From Flavobacterium sp. W4I14 (GTDB lineage Bacteria > Bacteroidota > Bacteroidia > Sphingobacteriales > Sphingobacteriaceae): a stretch of DNA of 64,000 nucleotides. Position 1 is the first letter of the stretch, and every line of letters begins with the position of its first letter. The translations under genes and the position numbers were made by a program. The notes under the pieces were generated by a model, which had not been told where the DNA came from, did not search any database, and saw only the letters and a list, made by a program, of their open reading frames with translations. Below are positions 1 to 8,367 of the stretch, piece after piece. The stretch spans positions 1,860,001-1,924,000 of the forward strand of contig JAUSZU010000001.1 of the NCBI GenBank assembly GCA_030817875.1. The letters are read 5' to 3'.

Positions 1-214
1 GAGTTATGTTATTGCCGTGAACCGCGTTGGGCATGATGGAAATCAGATTTACCACAGCGGGTTATCCATGTGCTTAGATCCTTACGGTAATACCGTTTAT
101 TATAAACCGGAAGACGAAGATTTATATACATTCAGTATTAATTACGAAGAACTGGTTAAAATCAGAAGACAATTTCCATTTTTAAAGGATGCAGATCGGT
201 TTACTATTATTTAA
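1..214 (+). CDS. Nitrilase-superfamily amidohydrolase, C-terminal part only
   Basis: This is the end of a gene that begins before the window; the frame is open from base 2, so the GTG at 17 is an internal valine and not the start. The roughly 70 visible residues read SYVIAVNRVG, then HSGLSMCLDPYGN, then a short acidic tail. The order Ala-Val-Asn-Arg-Val-Gly, a Ser/Gly loop and 'DPYGN' matches the C-terminal part of carbon-nitrogen hydrolases of the omega-amidase/YafV type, which hydrolyse amides such as alpha-ketoglutaramate. The catalytic Glu-Lys-Cys triad would lie upstream and cannot be seen, so the exact substrate class is inferred. Confidence 0.75.
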   Translation, partial: SYVIAVNRVGHDGNQIYHSGLSMCLDPYGNTVYYKPEDEDLYTFSINYEELVKIRRQFPFLKDADRFTII

Positions 215-346
215 ATTAACAACCAATATTCAAATTACAATAACCAAACTGGAGCGATCGGTTCAATAATTTACCAATCAGAATAATGTAACAATTGAAA
301 TAGTGGTCGATCCATCAATTAACCATCACAAACACTAACCGCACAC

Positions 347-1381
347 ATGTTTAACCGCCGTAAATTTATAAAAGCATCTGCCCTATCGGCCGGATTGCTG
401 GCCATTGATAAAAGTAGTATTGCTCATGTAATTCCACATAAAGAAACAAAAGCAGAAAATTTCCCGATTGTAATTTCTACCTGGGACTTTGGAATTGCGG
501 CTAATGCCGATGCATGGAAGGTTTTATCAACCGGTGGACGTGCCTTAGATGCTGTAGAACAAGGCGTTTGGGTGCCCGAAGCTGATGAGCATAACCAATC
601 TGTTGGATATGGTGGTTTGCCAGACCGCGATGGACATGTTACCCTCGATGCCTGTATTATGGATGAGCTTGGTAACTGTGGTGCCGTTTTAGCACTCGAA
701 CATATTAAACACCCTATCTCGGTTGCACGTAAAGTAATGGAAAAAACACCACATGTGATGTTGGCTGGTGATGGTGCCTTGCAGTTTGCTTTGGAGCAGG
801 GGTTCAAAAAAGAAAATTTACTTACACCAGCAAGCGAAAAGGCGTGGAAAGAATGGTTGAAAACGGCGAAATATGCGCCTGTGATGAATGTCGAAAATAA
901 GCTCTACCAGAAAGCTGCGCCGCAAAAACTTCCTGGAAACCAATATAACCACGATACCATTGGCATGCTCGCAATTGATGCTAAAGGAAACATTTCTGGT
1001 GCCTGTACAACCAGTGGCATGGCCTATAAATTACATGGAAGGATTGGTGATAGCCCGATTATTGGCGCCGGCCTTTATGTAGACAATGAGGTTGGTGGCG
1101 CAACTTCAACAGGTGTAGGTGAAGAGGTGGTCAGAAACGTTGGATCTTTTTTGGTCGTAGAATTAATGCGTCAGGGTTATGCCCCCGAAGCTGCCTGTAA
1201 AGAAGCGGTAATGCGCATCATCAAAAAGAAACCAGAAACAGCCAAAAACATACAGGTAGGATTTTTAGCCATCAACAAAAAAGGCGAGTATGGCGCCTAT
1301 GCCATTCAGAAGGGTTTTAGTTATGCCGTTTGCAATGCAGAAAAACAAGACCTTTTAATCAAAGGCAAAAGCTATTATTAA
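347..1381 (+). CDS. Glycosylasparaginase (N4-(beta-N-acetylglucosaminyl)-L-asparaginase)
   Basis: Ntn-hydrolase of 344 residues that cleaves the GlcNAc-Asn bond left after glycoprotein breakdown. Residues 1-25 contain NRRKFIKASALSAG, a twin-arginine-like export leader, so the enzyme is probably periplasmic. The self-cleavage site is visible at His-Asp-Thr (about 202-204); Thr204 would become the N-terminal nucleophile of the beta subunit. GRIGDSP (about 231-237) and GATSTGVGEE (about 251-260) supply the Arg/Asp substrate clamp and the oxyanion segment typical of the family. Length fits the Elizabethkingia enzyme. It precedes the DUF2314 gene by 44 bp. Plain isoaspartyl peptidase/L-asparaginase is the alternative, but the HDTIGM context favours glycosylasparaginase. 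Confidence 0.9.
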   Translation: MFNRRKFIKASALSAGLLAIDKSSIAHVIPHKETKAENFPIVISTWDFGIAANADAWKVLSTGGRALDAVEQGVWVPEADEHNQSVGYGGLPDRDGHVTLDACIMDELGNCGAVLALEHIKHPISVARKVMEKTPHVMLAGDGALQFALEQGFKKENLLTPASEKAWKEWLKTAKYAPVMNVENKLYQKAAPQKLPGNQYNHDTIGMLAIDAKGNISGACTTSGMAYKLHGRIGDSPIIGAGLYVDNEVGGATSTGVGEEVVRNVGSFLVVELMRQGYAPEAACKEAVMRIIKKKPETAKNIQVGFLAINKKGEYGAYAIQKGFSYAVCNAEKQDLLIKGKSYY

Positions 1382-1425
1382 TATGTTGAATTTTCCCAAA
1401 CGATTAAACAAAAATGAAACGGTAA

Positions 1426-2304
1426 ATGGGATTATTATCTAAAATTTTCGGAAAGAAAAATGTTGCCGAGCGCGAGGGTGAGCCAGATATGGTTTATGTG
1501 CCGAGTGAAGATGAACGGATGAACTGGGCGATCGAAAAGGCCAATTTAACCCTTTGGTATTTCGAAGAAAGTTTAAAAAATAAACGACCTTACCAAAACT
1601 ATTTTTCGATTAAAGTACTCATTACCGATGGTGATGAAGGCGAACATATTTGGTTGACCGACCCACATTTTGACGATGAAGGAAACTTATTCGGCACCGT
1701 TGGAAACGAACCGGTAAATATCCGTTCTGTAAAATTTAATCAAAAAATCGGCATAAAGCGCGATTTAATCTCGGATTGGATGATTATCGAAAACGGCAGG
1801 TTAATTGGCGGTTATACCATACGCGCTATTCGAGATGGCATTGCAGAAAAAGAGAAAGCAGCATTTGATAACAGCATAGGTCTATATATTGACGAGGGTG
1901 TTGATCATTTCAAAACCAATCTCGAAACACCGGAAGGTGCGATTCTGGCGATCGAAAAGGCCTACAACAATAAAGATATTGATGCTGCAATAGCCTGTAA
2001 GGATTTTTTTGAAGAAGCTAAATCTTTACTTTCTGTGATGAAAATGGAGATTGATCAGGATACCATCAATGAAACTGCCGAAGTACTTAAACTATCTTTT
2101 ATCAACAATATAGAAGAACATGGGTTTCCTGATTTTTCTACTATCCAGAATGCTTTTCCTGAACGCAAAAAAGTTGACGAAACCCACTGGGTAATTACAG
2201 AAGTATGCTGGTATCCGGATGGTGGAAAATCAGTGCAGTTACTTAACACCTACAAATCGCCAAAGGGATGGGTGGTTTTAGGTCCGGCAGGGCCACAGGA
2301 ATAA
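1426..2304 (+). CDS. DUF2314 domain protein
   Basis: A 292-residue cytosolic-looking protein without a leader. Residues about 30-135 match the DUF2314 pattern: an amphipathic helix (NWAIEKANLTLWYFEESL), then FSIKVLITDGDEGEHIWL and a beta region ending in ISDWMIIENGRLIGGYTIRAI. The C-terminal half (about 165-290) forms a second domain resembling NTF2-like folds, opening with AILAIEKAYNNKDIDAAIACKDF. The family function is unknown; the first domain resembles E. coli YegJ. It sits between the glycosylasparaginase and cutC on the same strand with gaps of 44 and 24 bp, so the three may be co-transcribed, although no shared function is evident. Confidence 0.8.
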   Translation: MGLLSKIFGKKNVAEREGEPDMVYVPSEDERMNWAIEKANLTLWYFEESLKNKRPYQNYFSIKVLITDGDEGEHIWLTDPHFDDEGNLFGTVGNEPVNIRSVKFNQKIGIKRDLISDWMIIENGRLIGGYTIRAIRDGIAEKEKAAFDNSIGLYIDEGVDHFKTNLETPEGAILAIEKAYNNKDIDAAIACKDFFEEAKSLLSVMKMEIDQDTINETAEVLKLSFINNIEEHGFPDFSTIQNAFPERKKVDETHWVITEVCWYPDGGKSVQLLNTYKSPKGWVVLGPAGPQE

Positions 2305-2328
2305 TATAAATTAACTAAATCTAATATA

Positions 2329-3087
2329 ATGAGTGAAGTGGCAATTGGTTGCTTAGAAGTTTGCGCTAATTCTTATCAATCGGCATTGGCTGCGCAAAAT
2401 GGTGGAGCAAAAAGAGTGGAATTCTGCGATAACCTGGCAGAAGGTGGTACTACACCAAGTTATGCCCAAATTGCCTTGGCTAAGAAAAACCTATCCATCG
2501 AAGTTTGGCCAATTATCCGTCCGCGTGGAGGCGATTTTCTGTATTCCGAAATCGAGTTTGAGATAATGAAAGAAGACATAAAGATCTGCAGATCATTAAG
2601 TTGTGATGGCATAGTTACCGGAATACTTAAAGCAGATGGCACTATCGACAAAGAAAGATGTGCTGAACTGATTGAACTGGCCAAACCTATGGAGGTGGCT
2701 TTCCACAGGGCATTTGATATGAGTAACGATATGGATCAGGCTCTGGAAGATTTAATCGCACTCAAAATAAAAAGAGTACTTAGCTCGGGAGGTGCACCTT
2801 CTGCAATTCAGGGGGCAGAAAAACTAGCACAGCTTGTAAAAAAGGCCAATGGCCGGATTACAATTATGCCTGGCGCGGGTATAAATGAAAGCAATATCAA
2901 AAATCTTATTAATCAGACGGGTGCCACGCAATTTCATGCTTCAGCAAAGGAATTTGTGCCAAGTAAAATGGAATTCAGAAATACGGAAACCAAAATGGGC
3001 AGTATTGAGGACGAATATCGATACGAACTCACCTCAGAAATAAAAGTAAAGGCTTTGGTAGATTGTATAAATAAGGCTGTTATTTAA
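2329..3087 (+). CDS. cutC: CutC family protein (copper homeostasis)
   Basis: A 252-residue TIM-barrel protein of the CutC family. Diagnostic segments are LEVCANSYQSALAAQNGGAKRVEFC near the start, the 'AEGGTTPS' loop at about 36-43, 'WPIIRPRGGDF' at about 60-70, 'AFHRAFD' at about 123-129 and 'RVLSSGGAPSA' at about 148-158. The family was linked to copper tolerance in E. coli, but the biochemical activity is not settled. The length equals the family norm and no residues look missing. It is 24 bp behind the DUF2314 gene. No copper-responsive site is visible upstream. Confidence 0.92.
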   Translation: MSEVAIGCLEVCANSYQSALAAQNGGAKRVEFCDNLAEGGTTPSYAQIALAKKNLSIEVWPIIRPRGGDFLYSEIEFEIMKEDIKICRSLSCDGIVTGILKADGTIDKERCAELIELAKPMEVAFHRAFDMSNDMDQALEDLIALKIKRVLSSGGAPSAIQGAEKLAQLVKKANGRITIMPGAGINESNIKNLINQTGATQFHASAKEFVPSKMEFRNTETKMGSIEDEYRYELTSEIKVKALVDCINKAVI

Positions 3088-3320
3088 GTTTGCCGAAATT
3101 TACATTACCGGCAAACACTTAATCAAAATGAGCTTGAATCCTCTAATATTTCTTATCTGGTAAATAGTTAGCATCTTAGTTAAAGTGTCGACAATCAGCA
3201 TAATGTAGTTTTCAACATATAAGAAATTTAAGAAAACATAAGTTAAGATGCACTAAAGTGTATTAGCTGGATAAAAATTAAGGCTTATATTTATCAATTA
3301 AATGATTTAATTACCTTAAA

Positions 3321-3347
3321 ATCATCCTCGTTGCAAACGAGGATGAT
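3321..3347. repeat. Perfect REP-like hairpin with 12-bp arms
   Basis: ATCATCCTCGTT and AACGAGGATGAT flank a 3-base loop. The hairpin lies in the 291-bp gap between cutC and the next gene and has no T-tract on either strand, so it is more like a dispersed palindrome than a terminator. An imperfect inverted pair (GCATCTTAGTT near 3172 and AGTTAAGATGC near 3242) also lies in this gap. Nothing coding is visible there. Confidence 0.6.
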
Positions 3348-3378
3348 AAACACAACTTTAAATTAATGCGCTAACAAA

Positions 3379-3831
3379 ATGAAAATAATCTTCAAACCCT
3401 ATAACTTCCTCGTTCTAATTGCTACACTTCTTTTGGCAGCTTCCTTATTGGTGCCGGCATATAGTCTGGATTTCAATATACACGACACTTATTTTATGGT
3501 CGGTAATATTCCACTCATCAGGTGGTTTGCTATATTTTTATTCGTTTTTGCGTTATTCTACAAATTGTTAAAATCATTTTTAGTATCCAATGCTTTGAGT
3601 TGGGTTCACATTTTGTCATCTATTTTATTCTTTTTCCTTGCTTGTTACTCCACCTATAGTTTCAAAAGGTCACTTACTTTAGTCGAGCTTAGTAATGCAG
3701 ACTCGACAGATTATTCACAGGGATTCAATAACAGCACGGCTGCAATGCTCCTGGGATTCCTGCTTGTTCAACTATTACCGATCGTAAATCTTATAATAGG
3801 CTTAATAAAACGAAAACGTGCTGTAAGTTAA
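3379..3831 (+). CDS. Small four-helix membrane protein, unknown function
   Basis: A 150-residue protein that is mostly hydrophobic, with four likely membrane spans (about 8-26, 47-64, 76-94 and 118-141). Between spans 1 and 2 it carries FNIHDTYFMVG. This resembles the HDTYFVVxH stretch of haem-copper oxidase subunit I, but the rest of that protein is absent, so the likeness is probably only local. The C-terminus (LIKRKRAVS) is basic and presumably cytoplasmic. It stands alone, 291 bp after cutC and 110 bp before a lipoprotein gene on the same strand. I do not recognise a named family. Confidence 0.65.
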   Translation: MKIIFKPYNFLVLIATLLLAASLLVPAYSLDFNIHDTYFMVGNIPLIRWFAIFLFVFALFYKLLKSFLVSNALSWVHILSSILFFFLACYSTYSFKRSLTLVELSNADSTDYSQGFNNSTAAMLLGFLLVQLLPIVNLIIGLIKRKRAVS

Positions 3832-3940
3832 TTTATTTAACCAGTCTATTTCAGTATGTAAACCCAGGGACAAAAACTGTATACATTCAATTAATATTCA
3901 AGTAATTAGTTATATTTAATCAAACCAATAAACTAATATC

Positions 3941-4468
3941 ATGAAGAAATTATCATCCTTGATCATGGCTACCTTAATTTTTGCAGCATGTCAAAATAAG
4001 GAAGCTAAAACCACTGATGCGGCAGTAGCTGCAGATAGTACCAAGTACCCGTATACCATTAAACAGGTGCAAAAATGGGAAATGAACCCCGATACAAAAA
4101 ATGCGGTAACCGCAATGACCCTCATTAAAACATTCGAAAATTTAGATACAGCCAGTATGAGCAAGTTGCTTGCCGACAGTGTGGCCTTAGACTTGGATGG
4201 TTACAAATTTAAAGGGACAAAATCTCAGCTCATGAAAGAATTACAGGGCGAATTCGACAAAATGAAGGGTTTTAAAATCGACATGCAAGACATGGAATCG
4301 GTTGTAAACAAAGATAAAAGTGAAGAATGGGTAAGCCTTTGGTACAACCAGGTTTCCACAACAAAAGAAGGTAAAACCGATACAGTAGCTTTGTTTAACG
4401 ATATTAAATTGAAAAATGGAAAGGTGGTGAGATTATCTGAATACGTTCAGCACCCAATGAAAAAATAG
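3941..4468 (+). CDS. Lipoprotein with an NTF2/SnoaL-like fold
   Basis: A 175-residue protein with a lipobox (LIFAAC, Cys17), so it is probably anchored in the outer membrane or the periplasmic face of the inner membrane. After a low-complexity linker rich in Ala, Thr and Asp, residues about 60-170 show the SnoaL/NTF2 pattern. A helix pair (AMTLIKTFENLDTASMSKLLADSVALDL) is followed by strands ending in WVSLWYNQVSTTKEGKTDTVALFNDIKLKNGKVVRL. Such domains bind small ligands or act as scaffolds, and no catalytic residues can be named. It is a single gene; the next gene downstream is convergent. Confidence 0.7.
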   Translation: MKKLSSLIMATLIFAACQNKEAKTTDAAVAADSTKYPYTIKQVQKWEMNPDTKNAVTAMTLIKTFENLDTASMSKLLADSVALDLDGYKFKGTKSQLMKELQGEFDKMKGFKIDMQDMESVVNKDKSEEWVSLWYNQVSTTKEGKTDTVALFNDIKLKNGKVVRLSEYVQHPMKK

Positions 4469-4509
4469 CTTAAAAGAAGGTGTATCATAAATATAGATTG
4501 TCATCCAGA

Positions 4510-4736
4510 GGGATAATTTATTCTATAAAAATCAATATAAATGGCATGAATTAAGAGAAAATATATCGTCATTTCGACCGCAGTGTTCAAAAGAAACTCT
4601 TTCGGAGGAGAAATCTTTTAAATTTGATTTCAATAACTTGGTACAAAGATCTCTCTCCCGAAAGTTCGGGACTGTGCTACATCCGATAGCTATCGGATCG
4701 AGATGACGCCCATTCTTTTGGAACCTGTTAATGGTA
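4510..4736. repeat. Composite palindromic repeat unit, copy 1
   Basis: The unit starts with GGATAATTTATTCTATAAA and an AT-rich lead, then has outer arms CGTCATTTCGA (4567) and TCGAGATGACG (ending 4708). Inside is a perfect 18-bp palindrome ATCCGATAGCTATCGGAT (4681-4698). It ends with TTTTGGAACCTGTTAATGGT. The same lead and tail flank copy 2 immediately downstream and a third copy near 62.1 kb. No ORF is present. The 588-bp gap between 4468 and 5057 is essentially filled by copies 1 and 2. Confidence 0.7.
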
Positions 4737-4930
4737 GGATAATTTATTGCAAAAGAATTAATATAATTGAGATGGTTTTAAGAGAATGAATAACCTCGGT
4801 CTATCGTCATTGCGAGAAGGCTCTTTCAGCCGACGAAGCAATCTTTATGGCAGGATCACTAGCATGAAAGATTGCTTCGTCGTTCCTCCTCGCAATGACG
4901 GCCTTTTTGGAATCTGTCAATGGTAGCCAG
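4737..4930. repeat. Composite palindromic repeat unit, copy 2
   Basis: The lead GGATAATTTATTGCAAAAGA is followed by the outer arms CGTCATTGCGAG (4805-4816) and CTCGCAATGACG (4889-4900), and inner arms CGACGAAGCAATCTTT (4831-4846) and AAAGATTGCTTCGTCG (4867-4882). The tail TTTTTGGAATCTGTCAATGG matches copy 1. The hairpin could form a very stable RNA if transcribed. It lies between two convergent genes, a typical place for REP or MITE-type elements. Confidence 0.75.
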
Positions 4931-5056
4931 TCGAAAGACTAGATTAAATAGCCTTGGCAGGGTGTTTCGACTACTTGCCCAATTCATCGGGAAGTTCAAC
5001 ATAAGACAACCTGAAGAAAAATTACTTTTATGATACCACCGCTTTTTCTCTATAGC

Positions 5057-5452
5057 TTATTTATCCCCACTTCCGGGAACATAGTGCAATCCTGGTGTAA
5101 GGTAATGAAGCAAAATAACCCTCGAATAGCGGTAATTAATTGGAGATAACAATAAAACACCCGTTAAGATTAAACCTACATAATACCACAAGTTTTCATA
5201 AATTAAAGGCAAGCCTAAAACATACGATGCTACTCCAATGGTAATAATTTCTGCAACATTCATGGCATAACTTACAAACATCGCTACGTAGAAAAATCCA
5301 GGTTCGCGTTCAAATTTTAAATTGCAATGCGGACAGGTAATATTTGTTTTTTGTAATCTGAAAGAATAAGCACTTCCGGTAAAGATATCTCCTTTGCGGC
5401 AGCGTGGGCATTTACACTGTAAAAATGCTTGAAATTTAGATAACTCGGCCAT
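5057..5452 (-). CDS. DUF983 family membrane protein
   Basis: A 131-residue protein. The N-terminal part holds two zinc-ribbon-like Cys pairs, CKCPRCRKGDIF (about 13-24) and ITCPHCNLKFE (about 38-48). Two strong membrane spans follow (about 54-79 and 87-107). The phrase 'CPRCRKGDIF...CPHCNLKFEREPGFFYVAMFVSYA' is the DUF983 signature. Function is unknown; the layout suggests a small metal- or nucleic-acid-binding knuckle tethered to the membrane. The next gene upstream on this strand is the Crp/Fnr regulator, with 146 bp between them that hold no clear signal. Confidence 0.88.
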   Translation of the reverse strand: MAELSKFQAFLQCKCPRCRKGDIFTGSAYSFRLQKTNITCPHCNLKFEREPGFFYVAMFVSYAMNVAEIITIGVASYVLGLPLIYENLWYYVGLILTGVLLLSPINYRYSRVILLHYLTPGLHYVPGSGDK

Positions 5453-5598
5453 AATCTTCTAATTTAATACAACAAAGGTAAGGCTAAAATTAAAAACTAA
5501 TTTATGATCTACGTCATGTTTGACGATTGGTTTGTTAGTTCATTAGTCACTTGTTCATTGGTCACTGCACCTTGCTCATTAATGCTTTCTTAATAATT

Positions 5599-6183
5599 CT
5601 AAACCTTTACTATTTTCCCTTTAATGGTTTTGATCAGGCCTTTTTCGGCTAGTATTTTAGTGCCACGGATAACTGTTTCTACCCTTAAACCAGTCATATC
5701 GGCTAATTCTTGCCGCGTTACCTTTAAATTTTCACCTACAGCAATATCGTTAAGGAGGTAATTGATAATCGTTAACAATCGATGCTCCGCTTTTTCGCTC
5801 GCCAGTTCTTCCAGCATCATCGATTTGTAAAAAAGACGGTGACTTAGCGTCTGGATCAGATCCATGCTAAAATCGGGTTCGTTTCTAATCAGGCCGAAGA
5901 AATCTTCTTTATTTACAGCAATAATCTGCGAATCTTTATTGGCGATGGTAAAAGCTAAATAAGGTCGGTCGGTTAATAATGCAGGTTCGCCAAAATACTG
6001 CCCCGTTTTAAAAACCCCTTGAATAAATTCCTTTCCTTCATCGCTAACGGTAACCATTCTTACCTCACCTGATTTGATAAAATACACGTAGCGCGGCTGC
6101 ATACCGGGCTCGTAAACAACCGAATCTTTTGGATAGCTTTTGAGTTTTAAACCTTTATCAATCAGTTTTTGGAAGTTCATCAT
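5599..6183 (-). CDS. Crp/Fnr family transcriptional regulator
   Basis: A 194-residue regulator with a cyclic-nucleotide-binding-type beta barrel at about 10-120 (YPKDSVVYEPGMQPRYVYFIKSGEVRM, GQYFGEPALL, SQIIAVNKEDF). A linker helix and a C-terminal winged HTH follow, with the recognition segment at about 157-180 (TRQELADMTGLRVETVIRG). There are no Cys clusters for an Fe-S cluster, so it is not a true Fnr. Unlike the three island regulators it has a full Crp-type HTH with a wing (KGLIKTIKGKIVKV). A 6-N2-6 palindrome overlaps the ribosome-binding region, which may mean self-regulation. Ligand unknown. Confidence 0.88.
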   Translation of the reverse strand: MMNFQKLIDKGLKLKSYPKDSVVYEPGMQPRYVYFIKSGEVRMVTVSDEGKEFIQGVFKTGQYFGEPALLTDRPYLAFTIANKDSQIIAVNKEDFFGLIRNEPDFSMDLIQTLSHRLFYKSMMLEELASEKAEHRLLTIINYLLNDIAVGENLKVTRQELADMTGLRVETVIRGTKILAEKGLIKTIKGKIVKV

Positions 6184-6191
6184 AATTTAGG

Positions 6192-6205
6192 CCAATAAGT
6201 ATTGG
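6192..6205. promoter_or_regulatory. Possible autoregulatory palindrome, CCAATA-N2-TATTGG
   Basis: A perfect 6-N2-6 inverted repeat ends 9 bp upstream of the Crp/Fnr start codon at 6183. A single site of this size is expected by chance several times in 64 kb and I found no second copy nearby, so the assignment rests on position alone. Confidence 0.3.
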
Positions 6206-6259
6206 AGTAGGTCTATAAAAGATCTTAAAGATCATTTTCGATATAATTATATGTCATTT

Positions 6260-6389
6260 GTCATTCTGAACGAAGTGAAGAATCCTTAGCCAATGAAACA
6301 CCTAACCTAAAATTACCTCGCTAACAAAGTCAATAGATCATAAAAGCATCTCTAATATCTTACAGATTCTTCATTGCATTCAGAATGAC
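6260..6389. repeat. Inverted repeat of about 25-bp arms
   Basis: Arm GTCATTCTGAACGAAGTGAA (6260 onward) and its near-complement ending TTCAGAATGAC (6389) enclose about 80 bp between the Crp/Fnr gene and the 3' end of ddl. Arms of the GTCATTCTGA type are common dispersed palindromes in Bacteroidota genomes. It may also act as the transcription end for ddl. No coding content. Confidence 0.6.
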
Positions 6390-6403
6390 AAAATTGACGA
6401 AGA

Positions 6404-7390
6404 CTACCCTAAAGTTTCTTTCATTAAACGGGTGTAAAACTCTTTCAATGTAATACCCATTGCCGCTACCTGTTGTGGAATAAAACTGGTTGCTGTTTGC
6501 CCAGGAATGGTATTGATTTCGATAAAATAAAATTTACCAGTTCCTTCTTCCAGGAAATAATCAACACGTACCACTCCCCTGCAATTTAGTTTCTTATATA
6601 CATCCTTTACCACCTGTTGTACGCGACTTACCTCTTCTTCATTCATTCTACCGGGTGTAATTTCTTCAGTTGCACCTGGCGTATATTTGGCTTCGAAATC
6701 AAAAAATTCGTTTGCTGGAATCACTTCTGTGGTTGGCAAAACAATAATTTTTCCTTCAGCTCCAAAAATGCCTATCGAAAACTCTCTTCCACTAACAAAC
6801 TCTTCAATTAAAATCTGATCATCTTCTTTAAAAGCCTTTTCTAAAGCACTTTCCAAGTCATCGGCATGTTTTACCTTACTCATGCCAATGCTACTGCCCC
6901 CACTATTTGGTTTAACAAAATAAGGCAACCTTAAATCTTGCTTAATTTGATTTAAATTATAGTTGCCACCTTTAAATATCTGAACAGATTTTGCGGTGTA
7001 CAGGTTATCAATGCCTTCTACAACTGCTTTGGTATAACCTTTATTCATCGTAATTGATGAAGTTAATGCATCGCAGGCAGTGTACCGGATACCTAACATA
7101 TCAAAATAGCCCTGTAATTTTCCATCCTCACCAGGCGAACCATGAATAGCAATAAAAACGCCATCGAACTTAATTTTTCTTCCTTCAAGTGTTAACGAAA
7201 AATCATTTTTATCAATTTCAATTTTAACAGAATCAGCAGGCTCATAAAACCAGCCTTTTTCGTTCAGCATAATCTTATACACATCATATAAATCAGGGTC
7301 GATATTTTGAGCAATAGTGGCTGCGCTTTTCACCGAAACAACCCATTCGCCTGTGGTACCGCCTGTTAACAATGCTATAGTTTTCTTCAT
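6404..7390 (-). CDS. ddl: D-alanine--D-alanine ligase
   Basis: An ATP-grasp ligase making D-Ala-D-Ala for peptidoglycan in the cytoplasm. From Met at 7390 the product is 328 residues, the family length; an upstream in-frame ATG at 7438 would add 16 unlikely residues (MRIYLYSISIYKR). Visible signatures are MKKTIALLTGGTTGEW (N-terminal loop with the conserved Glu), HGSPGEDGKLQGYFDMLGI (about 80-98), the PNSGGSSIGMSKV ATP loop (about 162-174), RVDYFL and the metal-binding FIEINTIPGQT (about 287-297). The gene is divergent from the PASTA gene 187 bp away, and both serve the cell wall. Confidence 0.95.
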   Translation of the reverse strand: MKKTIALLTGGTTGEWVVSVKSAATIAQNIDPDLYDVYKIMLNEKGWFYEPADSVKIEIDKNDFSLTLEGRKIKFDGVFIAIHGSPGEDGKLQGYFDMLGIRYTACDALTSSITMNKGYTKAVVEGIDNLYTAKSVQIFKGGNYNLNQIKQDLRLPYFVKPNSGGSSIGMSKVKHADDLESALEKAFKEDDQILIEEFVSGREFSIGIFGAEGKIIVLPTTEVIPANEFFDFEAKYTPGATEEITPGRMNEEEVSRVQQVVKDVYKKLNCRGVVRVDYFLEEGTGKFYFIEINTIPGQTATSFIPQQVAAMGITLKEFYTRLMKETLG

Positions 7391-7577
7391 GTTAAAAATC
7401 CTTTTATAAATAGAAATTGAATATAAATATATCCTCAAAAATATAAATATCTTTGTGCTTTAGTAATATTGGAGAAGAGAATTATTGAATGATTGAATGA
7501 GGAAATGGATTCTATAATTCAATCAATCATTAAAATAGTTACATTTGAGCTTGTACGCATAACCCAAATTAAGATTC

Positions 7578-8348
7578 ATGTCTAAATTTATAGATTATTT
7601 AAAAACCAAATCGTTTAGAAACAATATTTTAGCTGCAATAGTAACCGTTGTAGTGCTGCTACTGGTCGCTTTTTTTAGTTTAAGATATTATACCAAACAC
7701 GGACAAGGCCTGAATGTACCTATGGTAAAAGGCTTATCTTTTGAGCAGGCAGTTAAGAAACTCGAAGATGCCGGATTAAAATATGAAGTAGATTCTGTTT
7801 TTATTATGGATCAACCTGCGGGAATTGTAATTGATCAGGATCCTGATCCCAACACCTTTGTTAAAGATAACCGTACCATTTACTTAACCATTAACGCAGG
7901 TAAAACACCGAATACAAAATTCCCTGATATAGCGTTTAAGACCTTAAGAGAAGCACAGGCCATAATAGAGAGTTCGAGATTAAAACTCGGAGATACTACC
8001 TATAAGCCAGATGTAAGTCGTGATGTGGTTTTAGAAGCTTCTTTCGGTGGTCAGCCAATAGCAGTCGGACAGATTGTACCTGTTGGCTCAAGAATTAACC
8101 TGGTATTGGGCGATGGACGTGGAAACGAAGAAGTAGATATTCCACAACTAATGGGATTAACGATGGATGAAGCGAAATTTAGCCTAAGAGGTTCGAACCT
8201 GAGTTTAGGTACTATTATTTACGATGGCCCTATTACCGATAGTGCTGCTGCCATTATTATTAAACAAGATCCTATGCTGGTTGATTCGTTAACCAAAGTG
8301 GCTATAGGCACAAAAATTAACATTACCCTATCTAACAAACAACAATAA
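7578..8348 (+). CDS. Membrane-anchored PASTA-repeat protein
   Basis: A 256-residue protein with a single membrane anchor (about 17-39) and then three extracytoplasmic PASTA repeats at about 44-108, 113-180 and 185-254. Each opens with a 'P-x-hydrophobic-x-G/F-x-L-x-A' pattern, such as VPMVKGLSFEQAVKKLEDAG and IPQLMGLTMDEAKFSLRG. There is no kinase domain, as is usual for Bacteroidota versions. PASTA domains bind peptidoglycan fragments or sense wall synthesis. The stop is 19 bp from mltG, so the two are probably co-transcribed, with ddl divergent, forming a small cell-wall cluster. Confidence 0.9.
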   Translation: MSKFIDYLKTKSFRNNILAAIVTVVVLLLVAFFSLRYYTKHGQGLNVPMVKGLSFEQAVKKLEDAGLKYEVDSVFIMDQPAGIVIDQDPDPNTFVKDNRTIYLTINAGKTPNTKFPDIAFKTLREAQAIIESSRLKLGDTTYKPDVSRDVVLEASFGGQPIAVGQIVPVGSRINLVLGDGRGNEEVDIPQLMGLTMDEAKFSLRGSNLSLGTIIYDGPITDSAAAIIIKQDPMLVDSLTKVAIGTKINITLSNKQQ

Positions 8349-8367
8349 ACACGTATCATATTTACAG